Assembly: GCA_963627915.1 (NCBI GenBank) | Contig: CAVGCY010000032.1 | Location: 1 to 19,516 of the forward strand | Direction: 5' to 3' | DNA: 19,516 nucleotides | Source: CALACW01 sp963627915 | Lineage (GTDB): Bacteria; Bacillota; Clostridia; Oscillospirales; Acutalibacteraceae | In this document: in pieces, positions 9,801-16,193 of the stretch | Numbering within the stretch: the stretch's first letter is position 1 | Layout of the letters: every line of letters begins with the position of its first letter | Program-made: the position numbers and the translations under genes | Notes under the pieces: model-generated | Told to the model about the DNA's origin: nothing | Database searches by the model: none | What the model saw: the letters and a program-made list of their open reading frames with translations, nothing else

Positions 9801-10135
9801 GTTTTGCACCGCGAAAAAATATCGAGCGAATCGCTTACGCTCTCGACCGCCATACTCATAATTGCTCTGCGGCTGTTTTCGTCGGCGGCAGGTTTTCTGT
9901 CGGGATAAAATTTATCGGTAATTTTCTTTGCAAGTCTTTTGAAGCTGAGAACGGCGGCTCTGTCTGTTTTGTCCGCGCCGACGAGGGACAGAATGTCGCT
10001 TTCGCTTCTGAACGAGTCCTGTTCGGGGGTAATCAATAAGATACTGTCCGAGCCGGATAGAATCATTTCCGCAATTAAATTTTTGACCTTGTACGTTTTT
10101 CCGCAACCTGCTTTTCCGTAAATAATGTTAAGCAT
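6806..10135 (-). CDS. addB: ATP-dependent helicase/nuclease subunit B (AddB)
   Basis: 1109 residues from the chosen start. An upstream in-frame ATG would add 20 residues, but the internal ATG at 10133-10135 has a GGGGGA ribosome site just before it and begins MLNIIYGKAGCGKTYKV, the normal AddB N-terminus with Walker A. AddB pairs with AddA; in the B. subtilis protein, its inactive helicase fold recognises Chi and its nuclease domain cuts the 5' strand. The nuclease motif is VIDYKTGGKDF (D918, K920). Four cysteines for the 4Fe-4S clamp are present, C762 (YHKCPFRYF) and C1073, C1076 and C1082 (CEFCDYRAVC), matching the CX2CX5C spacing of the B. subtilis enzyme. Length is near the usual 1160. 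The first gene of the leftward run. Confidence 0.95.
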   Translation of the reverse strand: MLNIIYGKAGCGKTYKVKNLIAEMILSGSDSILLITPEQDSFRSESDILSLVGADKTDRAAVLSFKRLAKKITDKFYPDRKPAADENSRRAIMSMAVESVSDSLDIFSRCKTGNAVGSLLGAVDEFAQCGVKPDELKNACNQTGNEILMKKAEELSLIFSSYNAILSERFSDTADELTLCAEAVLNTDILNDKTVFIDGFSGYTAQEYSLISALMQKCRDVYITVCCDAVSGKKNVTDVFYYTFGTVNRLKSTANRLSVKVSAQKCEYESDKAEELKILSDNIYTPAPETFKNKTNRVTLCRAKDPADEASFVSCTIRRLVREKGYRYSDFAVIGRGERFLKYFPAQFKKYGVRYFEDETSLMKNEPLVRLADSALYCAVVNFDTEHILKCLKTSFYTDLTESEISDIENYTVVWDITPAQWFSDWTRHPDGYGFEINASAEKRLAKLNDLRKKTVFPIKKLKNDIESSSSASDCIKALYDFLICSSADKNMLKTAKKLCQKGREDLALRSERVWDDFMGLLDSLNNTLSDRNVSPKRFYELFKVFTDKAETGDIPREKDRVTVGDALRIRIENIKVAFIVGANEGVFPQNNSASFVLTDSQRRALKKNGIELYEDGEVFASKERYLVYRCVSTPADMLFVSRPSSDMTGTDTGESEIFGEIKRIIPECAETETVELSALERTETYASAFETAAAYFTNETGEAAAVREFIRRSDDFKGRVLALERAVHRQTAKIEKRENAESLFGKDMYLSPSAIEDYHKCPFRYFCKFGLKVRALKKAELNSAVHGLVVHYVLENIFRAHTNRELIEMEDGERRAEVKKYADEYVLTQMSGESDSRLDYRLRRIEEIIDIILKRLIAEFSSCEFETADVELNIGRNGEVKEYTLGLPGGGTISLHGIVDRVDVMKTDDESFVRVIDYKTGGKDFKLSDVPYGLNLQMLIYLMCLWQNGEDRYGNVVPAGVLYLPAKPGDISLGRNAEQKKIDETRINNGRMNGVILCDERVISGMDSSGTGIFLSNKIIKNGKPGNYALTYDKFVKLKDAVDEAVIKTAEELHAGDIEIKPTLSHPYERTCEFCDYRAVCRREDGDGNENIIGNDESWLFGEEETDG

Positions 10136-10174
10136 GACAATCCCCCGTTTTTTCAAGAAAAAGGAATATATATT

Positions 10175-10203
10175 ATTATACAGTACATGCGGCATAAAAA
10201 CAA
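10175..10203 (-). promoter_or_regulatory. Likely addB promoter
   Basis: On the - strand a perfect TATAAT (10175-10180) lies 17 nt from TTGTTT (10198-10203), which matches three of six -35 bases. Transcription would start near 10168, giving a leader of about 32 nt to the AddB start. An inverted repeat CAATAATTT/AAATTATTG (10201-10209 and 10218-10226) overlaps the -35 edge and could be an operator. Confidence 0.55.
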
Positions 10204-10226
10204 TAATTTACCTCGGCAAATTATTG
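10201..10226. repeat. Inverted repeat next to the addB promoter
   Basis: Nine-base perfect arms CAATAATTT and AAATTATTG are separated by ACCTCGGC. The position overlaps the putative addB -35 and precedes the short rightward ORF, so it may be a regulatory site. The same half-site letters recur at 17819-17861 with a different spacing. Chance is possible because the arms are A/T-rich. Confidence 0.35.
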
Positions 10227-10239
10227 AAGCGAGGATTAA

Positions 10240-10404
10240 ATGGTGAAAAGATTCGGTGTGATTGCCGTCGGATTTGTCATTATAAGAAATATAAATTTCC
10301 CGCGGCAATGTTTGAATCAAATTTTGACTTTTAAATGTGAACTTTTTGTAAACAATAGACTTTTTTTCCGTAAGAAATTGAAATTTTCCCGACTGTATAT
10401 ATGA
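10240..10404 (+). CDS. Doubtful 54-residue ORF with signal-peptide-like N-terminus
   Basis: An ATG at 10240 follows GCGAGG with suitable spacing. It encodes MVKRFGVIAVGFVII, a basic then hydrophobic start like a signal peptide, but continues as a Lys/Phe/Arg-rich stretch to TGA with no recognisable domain. It ends exactly where the hairpin region begins. It could be the truncated 5' end of a once larger secreted protein, perhaps the one whose YD repeats survive at 10532-10978, or just a chance frame. The stretch 10136-10530 holds no other gene I can support. Confidence 0.22.
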   Translation: MVKRFGVIAVGFVIIRNINFPRQCLNQILTFKCELFVNNRLFFRKKLKFSRLYI

Positions 10405-10431
10405 GAGGACTTTTCTGACGCGCAGTCCTCT
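10404..10431 (+). repeat. 8-bp stem-loop
   Basis: AGAGGACT (10404-10411) pairs perfectly with AGTCCTCT (10424-10431) around a 12-nt loop TTTCTGACGCGC. It abuts the larger stem-loop at 10435-10509, so a rightward transcript would carry two consecutive hairpins. No T run follows directly. Confidence 0.5.
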
Positions 10432-10434
10432 TAT

Positions 10435-10509
10435 GGTCTGCGGGAATCTTATAATGCGTTAATATAGAGTTTGAGAATAAAAAACAGATTCCCGCAGACC
10501 GATTTTTTT
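10435..10509 (+). terminator. Long stem-loop with T run, terminator-like
   Basis: GGTCTGCGGGAATCT (10435-10449) and its exact reverse complement (10486-10500) form a 15-bp perfect stem with a 36-nt A/T-rich loop. GA and seven T (10503-10509) follow. The form fits an intrinsic terminator for rightward transcription, although the loop is unusually long and holds a TATAAT (10450-10455). The two arms could instead be the ends of a tiny 66-bp mobile or deletion-derived element. Confidence 0.5.
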
Positions 10510-10531
10510 CGAGGGAACGGAGAATACATAG

Positions 10532-10978
10532 AGGGAAATTACTTTACACATTGTATATACGGGAAATAACACAACGTTTACGGACAACAGCGGAAATATT
10601 ATTACGAAACGCTTTGACTTGCTTGGAAATACAGTATATATCAGAGATAATACCGGCAATGATAACGAAACGGGATTTCTTGACCGCATTTCGGGCGGTG
10701 AAACCGTTGCAGACATGGAGTACGACTCCGTAGTCAACCTGACGCGTTTTGTTCAGCAGGTCGGCGGACTGTCGAACGGCACGGAAATGGCGAATGCGTA
10801 CACGTATGAAAACGACAGAATCGTTTCGATAACGCATTATACCGAAAATTATAAAAATAGCACAATAAACGCTTTAGAATATGATATCCAAACAGACTTT
10901 TCAAAAAATCTGTTTTTGGGAGTTGTTGTTTTTAACAAAAAATTTAATTTACAAACAGACGAATCTGTGCTAAAATAA
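10532..10978 (+). pseudogene. Decayed YD-repeat (RHS-like) protein fragment
   Basis: An in-frame TAG lies at 10529-10531, and the frame then runs open to TAA at 10976-10978 with no good start codon or ribosome site before residue 30 (ATG at 10619). The translation contains YD-repeat units: TDNSGNIITKRFDLLGNTV, then YDSVVNLTRFVQQVGG, then AYTYENDRIVSITHYTEN. These resemble the repeats of RHS/wall-associated secreted proteins, which form a large beta-cocoon. Intact proteins have many dozens of repeats; here about three remain. After about 10860 the frame turns A/T-rich and loses repeat character, suggesting fusion to unrelated DNA. The canonical Gly of YDxxGN is Val here. Probably a remnant left by deletion. 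Confidence 0.65.
10948..10976 (+). promoter_or_regulatory. Promoter of the symporter operon with an internal inverted repeat
   Basis: TTTACA (10948-10953), a 17-nt spacer and TAAAAT (10971-10976) match five of six bases in each hexamer. The spacer holds a small inverted repeat ACAGA-CGAA-TCTGT (10955-10968), a plausible repressor site. ACAGACGAAT is repeated directly at 10993-11002, just after the expected start of transcription (about 10983), and AAACAGA/TCTGTTT also occurs at 10890-10915. The promoter lies inside the end of the YD-repeat remnant, another sign that the remnant is no longer a working gene. Confidence 0.6.
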
Positions 10979-11053
10979 GACATATACATCATACAGACGA
11001 ATTATAAGGTATTTTCAGAGACGAAAATGCCGGTTAGGCTGAGGGTTGATTTT

Positions 11054-12514
11054 ATGGAAAAAGAAGCAAGATATGTCGGAGTCAGAGAAACTCTTGCGTA
11101 CGGATTCGCGAATGCCGGTCAGGTTTTCGGTTATAATCTTATCGCGGGCGGTTATCTGTCGCTGTTTTTTACGAAGGTTTTTGAAATTCCGCCGGAGGCG
11201 GTATCGGCAATGATATTTTTCCTCGGAATATGGGACACGGTAAACGACCCTCTTATGGGCGGTATTATCGATAAGACAAGAACGAGATACGGAAAATTAA
11301 GACCTTATCTTTTATTTGTTCCGATTCCGCTTGCCGTTTCGACAATTATGCTTTTTGCGGGTCCCGAAATACTTGCCGACGCAAAATCAACAACGATTAA
11401 AATAGTATATATGTATATTTCTTATTTCATATGGGAAATGTTTTACACATTGGGCGACGTTCCGTTCTGGAGCATGAGCGCGGCCATTTCTCCGTCGCCC
11501 GGAGACAGAACGAGGGCGATATCCTCGGCAAGATTTATTTCCGGTATCGTCGGCGGTCTTTCAACGACGCTTCTTGTTGTAATGATGGATTTGAGCAACA
11601 ACGGCGTTTGGAGCATTACGCTTTCTCAGGACTTTTTAATTCTCGCATGTATTGCCGGGGTTTTCGGCATGGGTCTTTTTTCGCTTGCCGGACTTAAAAC
11701 GAGAGAACGCGTAAGCCAAAGCGTAAAAGAGCCGTCGCTTATTGAAAATTTTAAGGTTCTTGTAAAAAACAAACCGCTTCTTTTGATTATCATTTCCAAT
11801 GTTTTAAGCAGTCTCGGCGGTATCGCAAACGTATTTCAGACCTATTATTATTCCGAGGTTCTCAATCTCAATTCCGCCGTTTTATGGATTGCTTTGCCCG
11901 GCTCGATTTTCGGAATGATATCATACATATTTATTCCGCGTCTTAAAAGCAAATTCGACAACAGACAGATTGTTATAATAAATATAGTATTCAACGCTTT
12001 TATGGGTACGGCCGTATTTCTCTGCGGACTCGGTTTTTACAAAACAAACGTTGTCGTTATTTCAATTATTTTAATGATTCAGAATTTTTTTACCGCGTTT
12101 TTCCAGACGTTAAACAACGTTATCCCCACGGAAATGATAGGCGATACGGTCGATTATATGGAGTGGAAAACAGGCAAGAGAAACGAGGGCATCAGTTTCT
12201 CGGTTCTCACGTTCGTAAGCAAGCTGACGGGTTCTCTTTCAACCTCTGTCGGAACGGCTCTTTTACCCGTAATCGGATTGACGTTTACGAGAAATGCAAT
12301 GGGTGAATCCGTTGCCGTCAAGGGTGAGCATACGGATTTGTGGATTTGGGCTCTGTTTACTATGATTCCCAAGCTTTTGGGGCTTATGACGCTTATTCCG
12401 TATTTGTTCTACGACCTCAGGGGCGATAAATTAGAGAAAATCCGCAGAGAATTGAAAATAAGACGGGAGTCGTGCGCCGAACTCCCGGCGGACGGAGGAA
12501 ACGAGAATGAGTGA
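11054..12514 (+). CDS. GPH-family cation:sugar symporter (MelB-like, MFS)
   Basis: 486 residues from the ATG at 11054, chosen because GAGGG at 11041-11045 is 8 nt upstream; an ATG at 11027 would add nine residues and has only a weak site. GPH (glycoside-pentoside-hexuronide) carriers import sugars with Na+ or H+ through 12 membrane helices. The signature WDTVNDPLMGG-IIDKTRTRYGKLRPYL is clear (residues 60-86). D61, N64 and D65 line up with MelB D55, N58 and D59, the sodium site, so Na+ coupling is plausible. The second half holds GFIPTE-like IPTEMIGDTVDYMEWKTGKR, also typical. It overlaps the zinc-ribbon gene by 8 nt. The sugar is unknown because no glycosidase lies in the window. Confidence 0.9.
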   Translation: MEKEARYVGVRETLAYGFANAGQVFGYNLIAGGYLSLFFTKVFEIPPEAVSAMIFFLGIWDTVNDPLMGGIIDKTRTRYGKLRPYLLFVPIPLAVSTIMLFAGPEILADAKSTTIKIVYMYISYFIWEMFYTLGDVPFWSMSAAISPSPGDRTRAISSARFISGIVGGLSTTLLVVMMDLSNNGVWSITLSQDFLILACIAGVFGMGLFSLAGLKTRERVSQSVKEPSLIENFKVLVKNKPLLLIIISNVLSSLGGIANVFQTYYYSEVLNLNSAVLWIALPGSIFGMISYIFIPRLKSKFDNRQIVIINIVFNAFMGTAVFLCGLGFYKTNVVVISIILMIQNFFTAFFQTLNNVIPTEMIGDTVDYMEWKTGKRNEGISFSVLTFVSKLTGSLSTSVGTALLPVIGLTFTRNAMGESVAVKGEHTDLWIWALFTMIPKLLGLMTLIPYLFYDLRGDKLEKIRRELKIRRESCAELPADGGNENE

Positions 12515-13127
12515 AAACAAATGCCCGAAATGCGGTAAAAAGCTCGGAGTGTTTTATTTAAAACCGGACTGTCCCGAATGCGGCACCGTTATTATGCAGT
12601 ACAATTTTGACGAGAGGCTTGAGAACGACAGAATAAATGCCGAAAAAGAATGGCAGTACGTCGAAAATTTAATTTCCGGCATAAAAAAATCGGCGGCAGG
12701 CACTCCTTATGCGGTTATAAGAATGCTGACGCTTCTTCTGAGCGTTGCAGCTCTTCTTCTGCCCGTTTATAAAATCAAAAACACAAATATAAATTTAATT
12801 TATGTAATAAAGTCGTTAATTACGGATTCCTCCTCGTTTTTCTCGGATACGGCAATGATTTTATGCTTTATGGCGTTTGCGGCGGTCGTTCTGTCTGCGC
12901 TTGTCTGTCTTATAATTTCGCTTTTCTCGTTTACGAAAAACGGATATAAAAGAAATGTTATTGTTTCGGAAATTTCAATCGCCTTATTCGTCGTTTTTTC
13001 GATAATCGCATGCGTAAACGGCGTTTTTGTTCACATAGGAGTTTTTGCAGTCACGGCAATGCAGGCCGTTACCGTATTTTTGCACAAAAAGCATGACGGC
13101 GCTGTGAAAAAGGGTGACGGACAATGA
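12507..13127 (+). CDS. Zinc-ribbon membrane protein of unknown function
   Basis: 206 residues. The N-terminus is a zinc ribbon, CPKCG (C6, C9) and CPECG (C22, C25), facing the cytoplasm, followed by an acidic/charged linker (31-65) and about four membrane helices (near 70-88, 116-142, 151-171 and 174-193). The lysine-rich tail KKHDGAVKKGDGQ is probably cytoplasmic. The start has GGAGG at about 12494-12498. It overlaps the symporter stop by 8 nt and the following EEP gene by 4 nt (ATGA), so all three appear translationally coupled. Zinc ribbon plus membrane proteins are common in Clostridia, but I recognise no specific family. A role in sensing or assembling the neighbouring membrane proteins is only a guess. 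Confidence 0.75.
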   Translation: MSENKCPKCGKKLGVFYLKPDCPECGTVIMQYNFDERLENDRINAEKEWQYVENLISGIKKSAAGTPYAVIRMLTLLLSVAALLLPVYKIKNTNINLIYVIKSLITDSSSFFSDTAMILCFMAFAAVVLSALVCLIISLFSFTKNGYKRNVIVSEISIALFVVFSIIACVNGVFVHIGVFAVTAMQAVTVFLHKKHDGAVKKGDGQ

Positions 13128-14509
13128 AAAAAGACAAAAATAATATCGACGCAGGACGCGCCGTCGGAAATAAGGCGTTTAAAACTCCTTATGACGTAGT
13201 CGGATTCATTCTTATCATTGTAACCGCTCTGTCGGCATGCCTGCCCGTGTTGTACGCGGGACATAAGCGCGTTTCTGTTATATCATTTATAATGAGCATT
13301 GCAAATCACGGGCTTGACATCAAATTTCTTGCAGAGGACAAGGCGTATTTCCTTGCCGCCGCGGCGGTGCTTTTTGCGGTTGTATCAAGCGTTTTTGAAA
13401 TAATATTATCGCTGCTTTCATCGTTAAATAAAATCGACAGAATAAAGAATCCCGTTTTTTTAATCAATACAGCCGTATTTTGCTCCCTTTCGATTGCTTC
13501 GATTATATTCGGCGCAAGAGCCGAGCAGGGAGTAATAATAATATTTATAATTTATCTTATTCGTCGTCTTTCGGATATGAGGAATAAAAATCATACCCGT
13601 GCGGTCAATATAATTTTTGCCGTAATGCTTGCCTTGTGCGCCGTATTTTCATTCCTTAATATAATGTATGAAAAAAATATGCCGAGCCGCACCGCCGAGC
13701 CGAGCTCGGACGGCGATATAGGCGTTGTAAGCTTCAATACCGCAAGCGCGTTCGGAAGCGTGTTTGACGATACCGATTCAATGACGAGATGCGACCGCTT
13801 TGCGGATTATATGACCCGGATTCACGCCGATTTGATAGGAACGCAGGAGTTGAATCCGTACTGGCTTGAATCGCTTGAAAAATCTCTTGTCGGATACGAT
13901 TGTTACGGTGTTAAAAGGGGCGGAGACGGTGAGGAAAAGAACAGTGAAACGAACGCTGTTTTCTGGGACAGCGACAGATTTACCCCTATGGAAAAAAATA
14001 CGTTCTGGCTGAGCGAAACGCCGGACAGAGAGAGTAAGTATACGTATACCGACGAAAACGGCAACCATGCAGAGGCAGGCTGTTACAGAATATGTACGTA
14101 TGTCGTTTTGAAAGACGGAAAAACGGGAGAGACGATTGCATTTCTCAACACTCATCTTGACAATGCTTCGCAGCGTGCAGCCGATTTCGGAGCTGAGGTT
14201 ATCCTGAACAAAATCGGGGAATTAAAATCGAAATATTCAAATGATATAAATATCGTTCTGACAGGCGATTTTAACGAAACACAGCAGGATAAGGCATATA
14301 AGCTTATAGCCGGAAGTCTTACGGACTGTACGGACAACGAAAAAAAGACGGCGACATATCAGCAATGGGGTTACCGATATACGGGAAACGAGCCGATAGA
14401 TTTTATTTTCACAAGCGGTACGGGAGTGAATTACGACATTCTCAACGATTTAAGCCGAGGGTATATTTCCGACCACTACGGCGTGCATGCTTCGATAAAT
14501 TTCCGGTAA
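13124..14509 (+). CDS. Membrane-anchored endonuclease/exonuclease/phosphatase (EEP) family protein
   Basis: 461 residues. The first 185 hold about five membrane helices (near 24-45, 74-99, 111-130, 135-148 and 161-181). The C-terminal domain (about 198-461) is an EEP fold: N205 (VVSFNTAS), E242 (GTQELN), H344 (NTHLDN), D382 and N384 (TGDFNET), the IDFIF strand and the final D450/H451 pair (ISDHYG). These are the Mg2+ and general-base residues of phosphodiesterases and phosphatases such as DNase I-, sphingomyelinase- and inositol phosphatase-like enzymes. An odd number of helices with a cytoplasmic N-terminus would put the enzyme domain outside the cell. It starts in an ATGA overlap with the zinc-ribbon gene. 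The substrate is not visible; the transporter upstream suggests an exported or surface substrate, but this is inference. Confidence 0.88.
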   Translation: MKKDKNNIDAGRAVGNKAFKTPYDVVGFILIIVTALSACLPVLYAGHKRVSVISFIMSIANHGLDIKFLAEDKAYFLAAAAVLFAVVSSVFEIILSLLSSLNKIDRIKNPVFLINTAVFCSLSIASIIFGARAEQGVIIIFIIYLIRRLSDMRNKNHTRAVNIIFAVMLALCAVFSFLNIMYEKNMPSRTAEPSSDGDIGVVSFNTASAFGSVFDDTDSMTRCDRFADYMTRIHADLIGTQELNPYWLESLEKSLVGYDCYGVKRGGDGEEKNSETNAVFWDSDRFTPMEKNTFWLSETPDRESKYTYTDENGNHAEAGCYRICTYVVLKDGKTGETIAFLNTHLDNASQRAADFGAEVILNKIGELKSKYSNDINIVLTGDFNETQQDKAYKLIAGSLTDCTDNEKKTATYQQWGYRYTGNEPIDFIFTSGTGVNYDILNDLSRGYISDHYGVHASINFR

Positions 14510-14513
14510 TCGG

Positions 14514-14861
14514 TATAGCAAAAGAGAGTCAAACCCATAAGGTTTATATCCATCCTCTTTCCGCTTCGACTGCGTTAAAGAAACTTGAAAGCCGTCAGGC
14601 TTCCTGCGTTCCTTTGCCTTGCCGAAACGAAAATATGATTGATATAACTGCTGTTGCAATCGTTCGCACGCACTGCTCCTTGCAAGCAAAGCAGTGTGTT
14701 GCTCCGATTTAAAACTGCCCCGCACCCAAAATACAGCGGATTGCGTCTATGGGAACGGTTCTTTTCCGCAGGAATACTGTCGTATTTCAAGGAAAAAACC
14801 GTTCTCAGAGGCGTGAGCCGGTGCGTTTTGGGCTTATGGAGTTCGACTCTCTTTTGCTATA
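14514..14861. mobile_element. MITE-like element with terminal inverted repeats and internal stem-loops
   Basis: The ends carry a 17-bp perfect inverted repeat TATAGCAAAAGAGAGTC (14514-14530 and the complement at 14845-14861). It extends imperfectly to about 28 bp, ending CATAAG on both sides. Inside are a hairpin CACTGCT/AGCAGTG (14671-14677 with 14690-14696) and a long one built from GAACGGTT..TTTTCC and GGAAAA..AACCGTTC (about 14752-14806). All frames in it are short and unconvincing. The element lies 4 nt after the EEP stop, between convergent genes. No clear target duplication beyond TA was found, which would fit a TA-targeting (IS630/Tc1-like) MITE. It accounts for nearly all of the 391-bp gap 14510-14900; the last 39 bases show nothing. 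Confidence 0.7.
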
Positions 14862-14900
14862 GTGCTCTCCCGTTTCGTCAACATAATAATACATTTTATA

Positions 14901-15350
14901 TCATCCCTTCTTTGCAAGAAAAACAATATACTGTTGAGATGAATTGAAAATACAGCCGTCACAGTAGATTTTTACCGTATACGTACCCTTGGAATCGGGC
15001 GTATTTGTAACCGTAACGCTCTCCGAAACATTGTACGGCGTGTTATTGCCCGCGGCTGCCTTTTTTCTGTATCTGCTGTCGGATGTTTTTCCGTTGTAAA
15101 AAACGCTGTAAACATCATCCTTGGAGAGATTTCCGATTCCCCATCGAAGCATTACGGAAACGAGATTGCACTCGAACGGAACCTGTTTAAACGTAAAGTA
15201 CGCCTCTCCGCTCCCGTTTGTAAAGCTGTAAAACGACGAAAAAATTCCGTTGACCTTCTGAGTCATTTCATCAATAGTCATCGCATCCGTCGTTCCGGTT
15301 TTTGTCCGCACTGCCGAAGCAAGATTTGTCAATGATGAATTTAAGTTCAT
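14901..15350 (-). CDS. Phage tail-fibre-like protein
   Basis: 149 residues from the second ATG (15348-15350), which is 9 nt after GGGAGG and overlaps the preceding stop as TAATG; the ATG two codons earlier is only 3 nt from that site. The N-terminus LTNLASAVRTKTGTTDAM followed by IDEMTQKVNGI is the short helical repeat seen at the start of many phage and prophage tail proteins of Firmicutes. The rest is a beta-rich region of about 110 residues with YFTFKQVPFECNLVSVMLR and TYTVKIYCDGC, probably a receptor-facing domain. It follows the BppU-like gene and is coupled to it. No holin, lysin or other tail gene follows; the MITE-like element starts 40 bases beyond its end. Confidence 0.65.
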   Translation of the reverse strand: MNLNSSLTNLASAVRTKTGTTDAMTIDEMTQKVNGIFSSFYSFTNGSGEAYFTFKQVPFECNLVSVMLRWGIGNLSKDDVYSVFYNGKTSDSRYRKKAAAGNNTPYNVSESVTVTNTPDSKGTYTVKIYCDGCIFNSSQQYIVFLAKKG

Positions 15351-16051
15351 TACCATTTACCTCCCAATATTGCGTCGTCGACATATGATTTTATATATGC
15401 CTTGTCCTCCGCCGTCCAGTAATCCGTTTCGCGTACGGGCGTTTTTCCGTCGTAAACGTTAAATACGTTCGTGCCGTTTCCGTCGTTTATCGATACGGCA
15501 TGTCCTCCGCTTATCTCTTTTACGGATACCGAAAGAGAATCGCTTTCTATTTTGCTCAGCGCGTCATAAACCGTCTTTGCGCTCGGATACTCGTCGTCGG
15601 TGGATTCCGAGGATAATGAAGTCGTTTTGTTTTCGGAATCCTCCTTTTTATCCATCTCGGCAAGATACCGTCCGAACGCTGTCGTTTCGTCCGCGCTCTC
15701 TATTCCCACATCGAGATTATCCGAAACGAGAAGCGAAAATTTCGGCAAATATATATCCTCGCCGTCACCTGTAATCCGAAGCTGACATTCGACCGTTCCC
15801 GGCGAAGATATCGTCTGATTTGTTATAACGTACGATATTTTATCCCCATCGTGCGTACAGTCGTTGAACAGCAGAGTACCGTCCGGTTTTTTTGCAAGAA
15901 TGCGCGCCTGCATGCCGTCGCTCAGTTTTATGCCCATACCTCGCGAACGCAGATAAATGTCGATTCTGTCGCCTACGCTGAGCTTCTGAACATTGACGGG
16001 TGAAGTCAGAATATTATTTGAAACATCGAGCGTTATTGTTTTAATAAGCAT
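15350..16051 (-). CDS. Phage baseplate upper protein (BppU)-like
   Basis: 233 residues. The N-terminal half (about 1-115) resembles the BppU N-terminal domain (DUF2479): SVGDRIDIYLRSRG, ARILAKKPDGTLLFNDCT, SYVITNQTISSPGTVECQLR. A linker then carries SLSSESTDDEYPSAKTVYDA, a phrase common in tail and baseplate proteins. The C-terminus has NDGNGTNVFNVYDGK and DYWTAEDKAYIKSYVDDAI, the usual end of such proteins in clostridial phages. BppU joins the receptor-binding tip to the baseplate. The ribosome site is AAAGGAAAG upstream of the ATG. Only this gene and the next are present, so it is either a prophage remnant or a recruited pair. Base composition looks like its neighbours. Confidence 0.75.
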   Translation of the reverse strand: MLIKTITLDVSNNILTSPVNVQKLSVGDRIDIYLRSRGMGIKLSDGMQARILAKKPDGTLLFNDCTHDGDKISYVITNQTISSPGTVECQLRITGDGEDIYLPKFSLLVSDNLDVGIESADETTAFGRYLAEMDKKEDSENKTTSLSSESTDDEYPSAKTVYDALSKIESDSLSVSVKEISGGHAVSINDGNGTNVFNVYDGKTPVRETDYWTAEDKAYIKSYVDDAILGGKW

Positions 16052-16123
16052 TATATCACTTTCCTTTCACCGCGTATGATACAATGCGAAATACGTTTAT
16101 TACATCCCCCCTCGTTAAATACG

Positions 16124-16153
16124 GCCGGGATTCCGTCATTTCCCTGTCCCGGC
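16124..16153 (-). repeat. Stem-loop upstream of the baseplate gene
   Basis: GCCGGGA (16124-16130) and TCCCGGC (16147-16153) form a perfect 7-bp stem with a 16-nt loop. It lies about 75-100 nt upstream of the BppU-like start and may be in its leader. No T tract follows on the - strand, so it is not an evident terminator. The 16052-16271 gap otherwise shows only the terminator of the permease gene. Confidence 0.4.
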
Positions 16154-16193
16154 TAACCGAACCCCGCGTCTGTTTTTCCGGCTCCCGTCATCA

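Noticed and set aside
10135..10195. Longer AddB start adding 20 residues
   Set aside because: The upstream ATG has no ribosome site, its extra residues are not like AddB, and the putative promoter -10 lies within that extension; the internal ATG has GGGGGA upstream and begins with the Walker A region.
14450..14790. Several 70-115 residue frames on both strands inside the 14514-14861 repeat
   Set aside because: They lie across terminal repeats and hairpins, lack ribosome sites and show no protein-like pattern; they are by-products of the repeat.
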